Positions 26,470 to 38,196 of a stretch of 64,000 nucleotides of DNA are shown here, one piece after another (within the stretch, counting starts at the first letter, position 1; each line of letters starts with the position of its first letter). The stretch lies in NCBI GenBank assembly GCA_950106755.1, contig OX467089.1:4900501-4964500 (forward strand), given 5' to 3'. Below the pieces are notes generated by a model that worked only from the letters and a program-made list of their open reading frames with translations, made no database searches and was not told where the DNA came from. The translations under genes and the position numbers were made by a program. This stretch comes from Climacium dendroides (taxonomy: Eukaryota; Streptophyta; Bryopsida; Hypnales; Climaciaceae).

Positions 26470-26790
26470 TGTGATTAGGGACTTAGGGTTCAAGCCGTAG
26501 CGGACTGGCTGAGCGTCCCTTGAGGGTCCTTGTCTAAAAAATGTCTGTACAGACTCTGTGACAAACACGCCTGTCCGCATGACTTCAAGGGCTTTTGCTG
26601 GCGCTCAGAATGATCACTGTGGGACACGAGGATGCTACATGTCGTCACGGATAAGGGATCCAATGAAACTTGTCTGTACACTAGCTACTTGCGTTGTTAT
26701 CGCATCACAGTCATCGATTCCCGTCTTTGATTACGGGAGAATCATATGGTAAATGCTAGCTATATATCTGCGCTCCACTCCTCAATTGCA
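26470..26790 (+). promoter_or_regulatory. Promoter of F-box gene 1 with TATA box
   Basis: A TATATAT box lies at 26,761-26,767, about 95 bp before the chosen ATG. Upstream blocks CTTGTCTGTACACTAG and GATGCTACATGTCG recur upstream of F-box gene 2 (35,320-35,620) and, on the minus strand, upstream of the truncated third copy (61,260-61,420). In each case they lie at a similar distance from a TATA box. Conservation across a very diverged third copy suggests functional promoter elements. Confidence 0.6.
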
Positions 26791-26860
26791 TCACTCCATT
26801 GTTAGCAATAAGACTCGACTCGCCACCTGCACACTCAGCTTCAGCTCAAACCCTTTGATC

Positions 26861-29668
26861 ATGGGCTTTTCACAAGACGAGCTGCTCACCGCGGGAGATT
26901 GGTCTTGGCCCGCTTACCCTGTGAGAATTCCATGGGGGTACTGCTGGGTAGGAACGCTGGCGTGTGAAGAGGGTTACTTCTCGCCAGTCCTTGATTCTCT
27001 TGAGAGTGAAAAGACGAAACGATTGACAACAATCACCGTTTCTCCTAATCCAATTCCTGGGTATGTTTCCAGAGCTCCGGGCGTTTCTGTTGTCAGATTT
27101 GGGTTGTTCTATTGCAAGACTTTAAAGAGATGTTAGAGTTTAGAGTGAGCTCTCTGTTTTGATCTAGAGGAAGTGAATCTTTGTTGATGTAGTGGAATTA
27201 ATTCAAGTAGATGGAGAATATAAAAGGTTGAAATCTTCCGAACTAGATAGCACCTCTGCGGAATGAGATGCATGTGTGGCGAATTCCTTTGTCAGCATTG
27301 TTAAATAGAAGTCGTGGGTGATGTATTCTTGAAAATGATCCTATATTCCGATGAATTCTGGTGTGAGCTTGAACAAACAATACAATTTAAGCAAACTTCA
27401 GATTCATTCCGGTGCTAAAGCGAACCTGAGTTCTTCTTTTCAAACCATAAACCATACATGGGGAATTTCGTTAAAATGGCGGCATTCCATGTGCCATTTT
27501 TCAGACCGACCGCCCTGAATTGTAAAAGTGACATCTAGGACAGGTATAGTTTTCACGAATCTCGGTCATTTATAGATTTAATAAATCTATGACTACTATA
27601 GATTTCAGACTGCATGATCTGAATTGTAAAAGTGACATCTAACACATGTATAGATTTCAAACATCTCAGAGTGATGTAGATTTAAGATATTTATGACGTT
27701 TGTACATTTCAGAACGCTCGCTCTGAATTGTAAAAACTGCCAAAGTAGAGGAATTTCGCCATTTTAACGAAATTGGCCATATATATACCACCAGACTCCT
27801 CTTTCACGACGGGTTTCAGCGAGCATTATGGTTTTTTTCTGTTAAACAACCGACATCTTGTAAGTAAGCTGTACATTGGTAACAGTTTCGATTACTGCAG
27901 GTGCCCGTCATCACGACGACATGCAGCTCAAAGAAATCGCAGTCTAAGAAACTGTCAGCGCAGTTGGTTGATAGGAACCATCACTGGGTTGAAGAGAAGG
28001 ATTACAGAGACGAGTGGCTGCCACAGCATTGAACGACTCTTTTGCTCACGCCATTCGGAGGGGTCATCAAAGAAATTGAGAAAATTAGGTCACCACAACT
28101 CGCACGTCGCTTGGAGCAGGCACTCCAATATTAGAAAGTCAAGGTCGAATTCCGTGGGGAAGGACTGTGATAACCCGAAGACCAGCGCCTGGAAATCATG
28201 TGAAGGGAATTCTCAGTCCCTGATAAGCCCCCTGGTGTGGGAGAGGTGGATTGAGTTGAGAGTGCTGACTGGGGAGAGGTCCGTAAGGCGCATGCTCTCT
28301 GATCTGAACTCTTTGCTCAGAAATAGAGATTGTAACAGCCTCGCATTCACCAACGTGCGCGCTGCTTTTGGCTTGGGTCTGAATCGGTGCTGTAGAATTA
28401 GAGAACAATCTGTACCTGGGGAAGCGAGCTCCGTGGAGGTGATTAGAAAGAAGGCGACATCGACAGGATGGGACTCTTTAGGAAAATATATTGTTGGAAA
28501 TCAATCTGTTCCTCCAGAAACGAAGCCGACAGCAACAAATTGGGACTCTCTACCTAATGATTTACAGGAGAATGTTTTGCAAAGAGTAGATTTCAGAGAT
28601 CTATTTCGTTTCAAAACATTATCAAATTCGTGGAACAAGTTCATAGAGGGTAAAGCTTTCAGACAGTCGCGGGGCGGAATTTCGGAAGGCGTATTTACGG
28701 CTATCAACTATTATATCAAAAATAAATCTTGGCGCTGTAGTGGATACGATTTGCATTCCAGGTCCTGGAGGTCCTTCCCCCCAGTGTCGTACCTGCCACC
28801 TCCAGATGCAGAGCTTTTCAAAGAGTATTCCGTGTGCGGCCATGGCGGACTCATGTGTGCCGAGGTTTCCAAATTGCCCAAGAAAGGAGAATTCGTGGTG
28901 TTCAACCCCTTGACAGGACAGACGCGAGCGCTCCCACCACTGCTCCATCCCAGGAACCCAGTGCTCGTCCACATCACGGTCGATTCTGCCAAGAAATCCT
29001 ACAAAGTGATTGTAGCTGGAAGCTCCGCCGCAAGTGATGAGCATCTGTCGAGGAAAGTGGAAGTGTTCGATTCATCGACATCAAAGTGGAAAGAGGTGTG
29101 TGACCTCCCCGGCCCCGCCTTCGGACTAAACGAGCACCAGGCAGGCGTGTGCTTGAACGGAAAATTGTTCTTCATCTCGTTTCTGGAGAGTGGGGGTAGG
29201 GGTGTGGTTGCATTTGACGTGGAGAACGGAACATGGCTGCAAGATCTGACCGTCCCAATCCCTTGGTCCTCCTACTCCAACACCTTGCAGCTAGTTGAGA
29301 GCGATGGTAAGCTCTTCGTATTCTCCGAGCAAGAGCCGGATCAATCGGTAGACCATTGCATCGACGAGTTGGAGTTTCCGAATCCGAAGGCAGGAGTATC
29401 GACTTGCCGATGGAGATATGTTGTGAAGGCCAAGAAATCCGGTGGGCGAGGCCTTCAAGTGTACCCTGAGAACATTTGTGTGGGCTTTGGAGAAGGGAAG
29501 CTGTGCATCTTCAACACTCTCAGTCGTGATGGTGTTGTTTATGACATGCGAGACGGCAAGAAATGCGAAGATTTAGTGCCACCCCCTGCAAACCAAACGG
29601 GGGACAACTTCTTCAGCTTGAATCCGGCGTCGTTCACACTTCAACCGAACTTTGCAATTAAGTGTTGA
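26861..29668 (+). CDS. F-box/kelch-like protein 1 (substrate adaptor of an SCF ubiquitin ligase)
   Basis: Two exons, 26861-27060 and 27901-29668, with a GTATGT donor and CTGCAG acceptor. The split codon keeps the frame and gives 655 residues. The start at 26861 (MGFSQDEL) is shared by all three family members and follows a TATA box. Residues 1-66 are exon 1. Residues about 68-275 are basic, Ser/Cys/Arg-rich and match no domain I know. An F-box lies at about 282-325 (NWDSLPNDLQENVLQRVDF). A kelch/F-box-associated beta-propeller region follows to the end, with repeats such as FNPLTGQTRALPPL and GKLFFISFLESGGRG. F-box proteins bind Skp1 through the F-box and present substrates through the propeller. 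The 840-bp intron holds a MITE. The silent, unconserved character of residues 68-275 leaves some doubt that all of exon 2 is translated. Confidence 0.8.
27455..27782. mobile_element. MITE in the intron of F-box gene 1, absent from gene 2
   Basis: Unit 2 reads ACCATAAATACCAC at the empty site, while unit 1 carries about 327 extra bases here. The insert ends in an 18-bp inverted repeat, AATTTCGTTAAAATGGCG at about 27,463 and its complement at about 27,755-27,773. A TA target is likely, as in Stowaway/mariner-type MITEs. Inside are three units of a 104-bp tandem repeat starting CTGAATTGTAAAA at 27,515, 27,619 and 27,723. Confidence 0.85.
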
Positions 29669-31400
29669 CGGATTTGGAACACGAAGCTACACTGCAAGAG
29701 AACTATGTCCTTGCAGCATTGGTTTACTTGGTTTAGGTGAGGTCCTGCTCAAATTTCTTCAGTTTCACAGTAAATCTAAAGTTTGTCAGCATTTACAATC
29801 AGTTGCAAACAGTGTGGAGCCAGTAAGTGAAGAAGTTTAATGTAGCTTAATCGAAATTCGTCGAAGGAACTTCTCATGTGTGCCCTCGCTTCGGAAAAGT
29901 GGGTCGATGCACTTCCGTGGCACTCTATCTACAAGTACACTCAAGCACCCAGATGGCCTCTTCTAGTCCCTCACATCAAGCAATGATGAAGTGCTTTGTT
30001 TAGATATCCAAACATTGAAGCTTGGAGTTGGTGATTTGAAGGGGAGGGGTAGTTTTAGATTAGTCTACTTTGGATATCCAAACATTGAAGTTTGTCTAAC
30101 AATGTGGAAGTACAAGCTTGTTATGGAAATGCATTCCTTTGTTATTGTTATGACTCAACATGTTAGTTTTCATAACAAGATTCTACTTGCATATTATTTA
30201 AACCATGTGAAAGCACATGGTACAAGTCCTTGTAGTGACATAGTTGATAGAATTATTTTCAATAGACTCTTTGTTTAGGAAAGATTTTGGAGTATCAATA
30301 ATTTTCTTCTACATGAGTTGTGTGTGGTTATTGAGTGTTTGTAATGTGTTTACATGATTAACATGTAAGTACTTACAAAATGGATAATTATTGTATCTTT
30401 ATAGTATTCAAATATGATAAACTTTAAATGATAGTGTATGATTTCAAAAAAAGATATTTTTATTGATACACATGATTGACGTCAAATGAGTAATGTATTT
30501 CATTTATTTAATCTTTTCTATAGATTTAATTGGATTTGGTTATAATTGATTTAAGAAGCCTTGCTTATTCATGCAATTGTTATATTGTCACAAAAACTTG
30601 TCATCTATTCTTAGTCTAATCATATTCAGGTTATATATGGATTGACATTCTTAAAACCATTCTAATTGGAACTTCTTGAATTCAAAAATAGGAAGCCCAA
30701 ATGAACTTCAAAAGGAGACGATGGAACTAAGGAAGTAACCAATTTACTTTAATTTCTTGTTGGCAAAGCAACACTTTGAAATTCCTACATGTATGGAGAG
30801 AATGGATAAAAGTCATTCATAAGTGTTTGTTTGATCATAAAATCACCTATTTAAAGTAATTCTATGCAACTATTGGCTAATCTTGTATTGATTTGAGAGA
30901 TACTTGGCAATGTAATCCATACTTTTGTCCACTTTTGTGAGTGTTATGTAGCCACTTCCAAAACGGAGTAAGATTTTGGCAAAATATATCCAAATTCTCC
31001 TTGTTGTGTCCAAATTGTGTCCAAAATTGGATACAATTCTCCTCGTGGTGTCCAAATTCCATTCCAAGTGTATCCTAATGTATCCTATTCTATCATCATT
31101 GGACATGGACTATAGAATTCTGAAAAAAATGCCATGGATCATGTGCATGGACATTTTGGATTTCTCCTTTGCCCAGCGTCAAGCTAGCACTGCGTGCGGA
31201 TGTTGATACGGATTACACCAAAGCTTGATCGAAGAAATCAATCATCTTCCTCCAAAATCACATCCTGTCTCTAAGGAGCCGTGCTATTTCTTCATTCAAT
31301 AGCTTGAGGAGGTCGGAATTCAAAGCAGCGTGATGCAGACAGCATGCTCCTGCATGACTTCCACAGGAGAATTCCAATATGGAAATTGGAAAAATGTCAA
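29669..31400 (+). other. 3' flank of F-box gene 1, no further gene seen
   Basis: This stretch is shared with unit 2 (38,197-39,933) at about 98% identity. It contains short ORFs preserved in both copies (29,991-30,278 and 30,976-31,206), but the preservation reflects recent duplication. No family motif is visible, and the first ~290 bp are probably 3' UTR. Confidence 0.5.
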
Positions 31401-32393
31401 CGTCTCTGCATATGGAATTAGCTAGACATGGAGCTGATCACAACTGCGGACAACTCAGGAGTCTGTTAGGGGCGCCACTGTACTTGTCGGACGTTGATTT
31501 TCTTAGAAGATGGACTGGCATGGGTCAATTGATCGCACAACTCGGCACAGGACTTATGCGAGAGGCAGGCTCATTATTTTATGAAGCTTCCCTTTGTAGT
31601 GGATTTTAACCGTTTGTGCACTTACCATGTCTTACCGTCCCCCTGTCTGCCGCAAAAGAATTTAAGCTTGAGAAACACGGAGACTTTTTAATTGGTTCTA
31701 CTGAATCGCAATCAAGTTGATTTCCTGGAATCCGTCACAGGGGGATTATACTGTACATCCTTGTTTCCTGACGGTGATATCAGAAGGTTCCCGGCGAGAT
31801 GATTTTGCACGTATTCGTCGGAGAATAAATGCAGACTGGTGTTTGCAAATTTCGGGTCTTTTCTGGAGATTAGCAGGGGCTTGGACGAGAAGGACTTGAA
31901 AGGTCTCAGGGAGAAATTGGAGAATTTGGTAGAATCGGGGAGGGAAAAGAAACGGTTCTAGAACGTACAGAAGCTTGTCGGTCGAATGCGCACCGGGAAT
32001 CGCGCATTTCTTGAGGGAGAAGCTCAAAGGCTCAACACCTGGAATAGATATCTACCTCCTTGATTTCTACGATGACGATTAGATTACAATCAGGAGTAGC
32101 TACTTTTTTATTCCGATCCCAGAATTTGAGCCCAAACAGCCTATGTCTGTAATTCTCTATCAATTATTTTCATAATTGATAGGTTTTGGTTCTATTTTGC
32201 ACTTCAGTCACGTGAAATACAGAGAGATCCCATCGTACGATTCGAACAAACGCATCGTACGAAGTCAAAATGCATCTTTAGCTTACCACCACTACTCCGC
32301 CAGCAGACGTATATATGAATGTGTGTACAGACCGAGATCTATTGGTTCCGATTCTTCCAAAACACAATATAATATCGTCAATTTGGTTGCGTA
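31401..32393 (+). pseudogene. Coding-like remnant between the duplicated units, unrecognised
   Basis: Around 31,830-32,083 one frame gives a protein-like run including GLDEKDLKGLREKLENL. After a +1 shift near 31,956 the run continues to LREKLKGSTPGIDIYLLDF followed by acidic residues and a stop at about 32,083. An upstream ORF (31,379-31,609) could be a separate exon. The amphipathic helix and clean terminus suggest the 3' end of a real gene that has decayed. I do not recognise the family. Confidence 0.35.
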
Positions 32394-32588
32394 AATTGCG
32401 ACCCCGATTGTGACGTACATGGACAAAGCTGTAAAAACTAGGATCGATACAGATATTCCTGAAACGTGCCACAGTCATAAGTACCGCCAATTGCGACCCC
32501 GATTGTGACGTACATGGACAAAGCTGTAAAAACTAGGATCGATACAGATATTCCTGAAACGTGCCACAGTCATAAGTACCGCCAATTG
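32394..32588 (+). repeat. Perfect 95-bp tandem duplication
   Basis: The unit AATTGCGACCCCGATTGTG... is present at 32,394-32,488 and again at 32,489-32,583, with the first bases of a third copy at 32,584-32,588. I see no differences between copies, so it is recent (or an assembly duplication). Confidence 0.9.
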
Positions 32589-33249
32589 ACCGAATTTAAC
32601 GTACTTTCTTTGCCGATTTCCGGTAACATCGGTCTCTTGTCAAACTGGCGGAGAATATGATCGGTAACATCAACGAACGAGGCAGAGAAGATTCACTACT
32701 GTAGCTAGAATGATCCCGGAGTCTGAGAATTGTTCTTGGGACACGTGCAGTGAAGTGGTGAATCAGTCTGCCCTCACTCGAATGTGCAAACTTTAGAGGC
32801 TTTGTGTGTTTTTGATTTCGGAAATTAGGAGGTGTATTTATACCATTAGAAGTGCATTTTTAAGGACGTTCCAACCAGTTTGTTTGTTTTTTCTGCCGTT
32901 TTGTTGCCAATTTTGACATAAAGAAACGACTCTGATGTCCCTCCGAATATAATGCAATGGCATGCTGGCAAGGGAACACAAGTTCTACAATATAAAAACG
33001 CTAGTTCCAACTGTATATTATGTACTGGCTTTGAAGAAAAAGTTCTCTAAAAATTTGCATCCAGAGTTTCATTGTAAAACTTTGAGCAATAGCTTTTGGG
33101 GGCTCTGTGTGTTCTCAATTTTTGAAATTAGGAGACATGTTTCATACCATTGGAATTGCATTTTGAATGCATTTCCAATGGTGCATTATATGGTGGATAT
33201 TTTTATTGAAGAGTCACAAGCTCACAGAAAGACTCACCAAGTGGTCAAA

Positions 33250-33690
33250 TATGCAGTCATGGTTATTATTTTGAAGAGAATCTTTTAAAAAGGTGGATTC
33301 AAAAGGATTCTAAATAGCTTAGCAAGCCATACCAAGGAGTCTCTATTTGTTCATGCCTTCTTTACTTTTCTGAAGTGGTTGGCCATTTTTTTCTTCTTTG
33401 CATGCATCATGTGGGGTAATTTTTCAAAGCATCCCACACTAGGGCACTAAGGAGACTCAAATATGGTAAATAGGCTGGCTATGGCTAAGAAATTGTTCCA
33501 TGGCACACACACCAAGTGGAAAAACATGGCCTACCACTTCAAAAAGTGAAGAGGGCACAAGCAAATAGAGACTCTAGAGCATAGCTTACTAAACTATCGA
33601 GAACCCTTTGGATCCTACCTTTTCAAAAGCTTCTCATAAAAATTGAAAAATTCTCTTCAAGATAATAGTATTAATCGTAAAGTGTGTCTT
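33250..33690. repeat. Long foldback element 1, unit 2
   Basis: Homologue of 24,450-24,890. The arms include GATTCTAAATAGCTTAGCAA and GAAGTGGTTGGCCA on the left and the complementary GCCTACCACTTC on the right. Substitutions and small indels in both arms show that it has diverged independently since the duplication. Confidence 0.7.
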
Positions 33691-34389
33691 GTGTTTGTGA
33701 ATGTGTCAAAGGAAGGTTAATTAAGAATAAAGCAAACAAACACAACACCAAACTCAATCAGATCTGAGCTTGAGTGCTCTAGGGAGTTTCATCTTGTATT
33801 TTTTCCAAACTTTGGTTCCTGGTCCTTCCTTGCACACACTTTACAATTAACTCTAATAAAATACTTCGTAGAAATTATGAATGGATATTTGACCACTTGG
33901 ACAATCTCCCAATGGGGTCGTGACACTTCAATTTAAATAATAGCAAGCTAAACCTCCAAGCATTACAAAAAATTTGAGCCCTGTAGAAGGCTGTTAAGAA
34001 CATTTGTTGACCGTCATTAGTAGTTTTCAGAAGTACACTATTCCCTTGTACCCACTCAATTTGAAAGACGGGCAGTGCACAATTGGGCTCAAGAATGAAC
34101 CATCTAGATGAAATCACAAATCCTATTAGCCCCACAAGTCCGGAATTTCTAAACCATACTGACAACAACAATTGATTCACTTCTACACATCACATTCAAT
34201 AACAATAAGAACTACCTTCCCTTAGATAGAATGATGTGGAATATTTTACACTCATTAAAACTAATACTTTAGTTTCTTCATTATGATTTGAACAACTTTC
34301 ATGATTTGTGAATCAACAATCAGAAGACAAATCTTTATATACATTTGGGGTAGTAGGAGGCAAAGTAAACAATGTGGGATAAATAAATT

Positions 34390-34850
34390 AAAATTAGTAG
34401 GAGCTCAACCGCTTATAGGAAAGTCAAATTAAAGCAAGAATCCTATTTGAAGTAAAATTTCAGGCCTCATTTAGTCATAGTAAAATAAAAAATTTTAAAA
34501 AACATTGGACTAAAAAAAATTGAAAAATCTATTTAAATTTCATCTCCAAAAATTCGTTTCATATTTTAAGACTCCAACCAAAAATTATGGACATTTCAAA
34601 GAGGGGTTGGAGGGGACATTTTACATCTTCAAACATCCTATTTAAATTTGTCCATAACTTTTGATTGAAGGTTTGAAATATAAAATGGATTTTTAGAGAT
34701 GAAATTTAAATAGATTTTCCAACTTTTTTTTAGTCCTAAGTATTCTGAAAAAAATTCTTTTATTATGACTAAATGAGGTATGAAATTCTACATAAACATA
34801 ATTTTGACATTTTGACAATAAACGGTTTAGCACTCTTTTTCAAATTATCC
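34390..34850. repeat. Long foldback element 2, unit 2
   Basis: Homologue of 25,448-25,905, with arms of about 200 bp meeting near 34,630. The arms contain ATTATGGACATTTCAAAG on the left and TTTGTCCATAACTTTTGATT on the right. Confidence 0.7.
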
Positions 34851-35319
34851 CATATCCTTTGAGGATTCATGGTGAAAACTCAATTTCAATATAAAAATGA
34901 CATCTCCAGCCTTCACTCCCTCAAATGTTTCCTACTCAATTCCTTCATAGGTCTACCAAAATTATTTTTTGGAAGGGTTCAATGACATTGGAAATTTGAT
35001 TCAAAGGATTTTCATCATGTTTGGCATATCATCATAATGTTTCTTTGAATATTTGGTTGGTTCGTTTGAGATTTAGAAGAGAAAAAAACTGCCATTAACA
35101 GTCTTGGCATGCAAGAAAATTAAAGAATCCTAAGTTTTTGAACTTTTCAAAGTTGTGCTGGCAAAGGTAGTGCCAACTCAAACATACACGGACAGTCAAC
35201 GGTTGGCACTGTAAATCATTCCAACCCCGAAGTTACCAGCCTTACCGTGACCTTATTTTTTTTCTAATGATTGCCTGCTTGGCACCCTTGTTCAGCAACC
35301 CCAGGGGCCCAGTTTCATT

Positions 35320-35620
35320 AAGGTTCAAGCCGTAGCGGACTGGCTGAACGTCCCTTGAGGGTCCTTGTCTAAAAAATGTCTGTACAGACTCTGTGACAAA
35401 CACGCCTGTCTGCGTAACTTCAAGCGCTTCTGTTCGCACTCAGAATGATCACTGTGGGACACGTGCTACATGTCGTCAGGGATAAGGGATCCAGTGAAAC
35501 TTGTCTGTACACTAGCTACTTGCGTTGTTATCGCATCACAGTCATCGATTCCCGTCTTTGATTACGGGAGAATCATATGGTAAATGCTAGCTATATATCT
35601 GCGCTCCACTCCTCAATTGC
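35320..35620 (+). promoter_or_regulatory. Promoter of F-box gene 2 with TATA box
   Basis: Nearly identical to the gene 1 promoter, with TATATAT at 35,592-35,598 and the CTTGTCTGTACACTAG block. It carries a 5-bp deletion next to the GCTACATGTCG block, which is a possible regulatory difference between the two copies. Confidence 0.6.
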
Positions 35621-35691
35621 ATCACTCCATTGTTAGCAATAAGACTCGACTTGCCATTTGCACACTCAGCTTTAGCTCAAACCCTTTGATC

Positions 35692-38196
35692 ATGGGGTTT
35701 TCACAAGACGAGCTGCCCACCGCGGGAGATTGGTCTCGGCCCGATTACTCTGTGACAATTGCATGGGGGTACTACTGGGTAGGAATGCTGGCGTGGGAAG
35801 AGGATTACTTCTCGGCAGTCTTTGAATCTCTTGGGAGTGAAAAGACGAAACGATTGACAACAATCACCGTTTCTCCCAATCCAATTCCTGGGTATGTTTC
35901 CAGAGCTCCGGGCGTTTCTGTTGTCAGATTTGGGTTGTTCTATTGCAAGACTTTAAAGAGATGTTAGAGTTTAGAGTGAGCTCTCTGTTTTGATCTAGAG
36001 GAAGTGAATCTTTGTTGATGTAGTGGAATTAATTCAAGTAGATGGAGAATATAAAAGGTTGAAATCTTCCGAACTAGATAGCACCTCTGCGGAATGAGAT
36101 GCATGTGTGGCGAATTCCTTTGTCAGCATTGTTAAATAGAAGTCGTGGGTGATGTATTCTTGAAAATGATCCTATATTCCGATGAATTCTGGTGTGAGCT
36201 TGAACAAACAATACAATTTAAGCAAACTTCAGATTCATTCCGGTGCTAAAGCGAACCTGAGTTCTTCTTTTCAGACCATAAACCATAAATACCACAGGAC
36301 TCCGCTTTCACGACGGGTTTCAGCAAGCATAATGGTTTTTTCCTGTTAAACAACAGACATCTTGTAAGTAAGCTGTACATTGGTAACAGTTTCGACTACT
36401 GCAGGTGCCCGTCATCACGACGACATGCAGCTCAAAGAAATCGCAGTCTAAGAAACTGTCAGCGCAGTTGGTTGATAGCAGTTGCGGCAGGAACCATCAC
36501 TGGGTTGAAGAGAAGGATTAGAGAGACGAGTGTCTGCCAGAGCATTAAACGACTCTTTTGCTCACGCCATTCGGAGGGGTCATCAAAGAAATTGAGAAAA
36601 TTAGGTCACCACAACTCGCACGTCGCTTGGAGCAGCGACTCTAATATTAGAAAGTCAAGGTCGAATTCCGTGGGGAAGGACTGTGATAACCCGAAGACCA
36701 GCGCCTCGAAATCATGTGAAGGGAATTCTCAGTCCCTGATAAGCCCCCTGGTGTGGAAGAGGTGGATTGTGTTGAGAGTGCTGACCGAGGAGAGGTCCGC
36801 GATGCGCGTGCCCTCTGATCTGAACTCTTTGTCCAGAAATAGAGATTGTAACAGCCTCGCATTCACCAACGTGCGCGCTGCTTTTGGCTTGGGTCTGAAT
36901 TGGTGCTGTAGAGTTAGAGAACAATCTGTACCTGGGGAAGCGATCTCCGTGGTGGTGATTAGAAAGAAGGCGACATCGACAGGATGGGACTCTGTATCTT
37001 ATGCTTTAAGAAAATATATTGTTGGAAAACAATCTGTTCCTCCAGAAACGAAGCCGACAGCAACAAATTGGGACTCTCTACCTAATGATTTACAGGAGAA
37101 TGTTTTGCAAAGAGTAGATTTCAGAGATCTATTTCGTTTCAAAACATTATCAAATTCGTGGAACAAGTTCATAGAGGGTAAAGCTTTCAGACAGTGGCGG
37201 GGCGGAATTTCGGAAGGCGTATTTACGGCTATCAACTATTATATCAAAAATAAATCTTGGCGCTGTAGTGGATACGATTTGCATTCCAGGTCCTGGAGGT
37301 CCTTCCCCCCAGTGTCGTACCTGCCACCTCCAGATGCAGAGCTTTTCAAAGAGTATTCCGTGTGCGGCCATGGCGGACTCATGTGTGCCGAGGTTTCCAA
37401 ATTGCCCAAGAAAGGAGAATTCGTGGTGTTCAACCCCTTGACAGGACAGACGCGAGCGCTCCCACCACTGCTCCATCCCAGGAACCCAGTGCTCGTCCAC
37501 ATCACGGTCGATTCTGCCAAGAAATCCTACAAAGTGATTGTAGCTGGAAGCTCCGCCGCAAGTGATGAGCATCTGTCGAGGAAAGTGGAAGTGTTCGATT
37601 CATCGACATCAAAGTGGAAAGAGGTGTGTGACCTCCCCGGCCCCGCCTTCGGACTAAACGAGCACCAGGCAGGCGTGTGCTTGAACGGAAAATTGTTCTT
37701 CATCTCGTTTCTGGAGAGTGGGGGTAGGGGTGTGGTTGCATTTGACGTGGAGAACGGAACATGGCTGCAAGATCTGACCGTCCCAATCCCTTGGTCCTCC
37801 TACTCCAACACCTTGCAGCTAGTTGAGAGCGATGGTAAGCTCTTCGTATTCTCCGAGCAAGAGCCGGATCAATCGGTAGACCATTGCATCGACGAGTTGG
37901 AGTTTCCGAATCCGAAGGCAGGAGTATCGACTTGCCGATGGAGATATGTTGTGAAGGCCAAGAAATCCGGTGGGCGAGGCCTTCAAGTGTACCCTGAGAA
38001 CATTTGTGTGGGCTTTGGAGAAGGGAAGCTGTGCATCTTCAACACTCTCAGTCGTGATGGTGTTGTTTATGACATGCGAGACGGCAAGAAATGCGAAGAT
38101 TTAGTGCCACCCCCTGCAAACCAAACGGGGGACAACTTCTTCAGCTTGAATCCGGCGTCGTTCACACTTCAACCGAACTTTGCAATTAAGTGTTGA
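35692..38196 (+). CDS. F-box/kelch-like protein 2 (paralogue of the gene at 26,861)
   Basis: Two exons, 35692-35891 and 36405-38196, with the same splice sites and phase as gene 1, giving 663 residues. The F-box lies at about residues 290-333 and the kelch-like propeller follows to the end. Compared with gene 1 it has two in-frame 12-bp insertions (near 36,476 and 36,995), about 14 replacements in exon 1 and about 20 in the first part of exon 2. From about residue 285 to the stop only one base differs (Ser to Trp in FRQ-S/W-RGG). The intron is 513 bp because the MITE is absent. The intact frame despite many changes argues that the N-terminal part is translated. Confidence 0.8.

Larger units (their letters stand above)
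23987..31400 (+). repeat. Segmental direct duplication, unit 1
   Basis: About 7.4 kb that matches unit 2 (32,788-39,933) in the same orientation. The left limit is at ACTTTAGAGGC and the right limit at GGAAATTGGAAAAATGTCAA, after which the two copies differ completely. Identity is lower and indel-rich in the 5' half. It is very high from the end of the F-box exon 1 through the 3' flank. The offset between copies changes from about 8.8 kb to 8.5 kb because of indels, including a MITE present only in unit 1. Confidence 0.9.

Noticed and set aside
28622..29044. Minus-strand ORFs inside the F-box genes
   Set aside because: They are shadows of the conserved propeller coding sequence, preserved only because the sense strand is.
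29652..29840. 62-codon ORF overlapping the F-box stop, identical in both copies
   Set aside because: It lies in the recently homogenised 3' end, so identity is not evidence of selection; probably 3' UTR.
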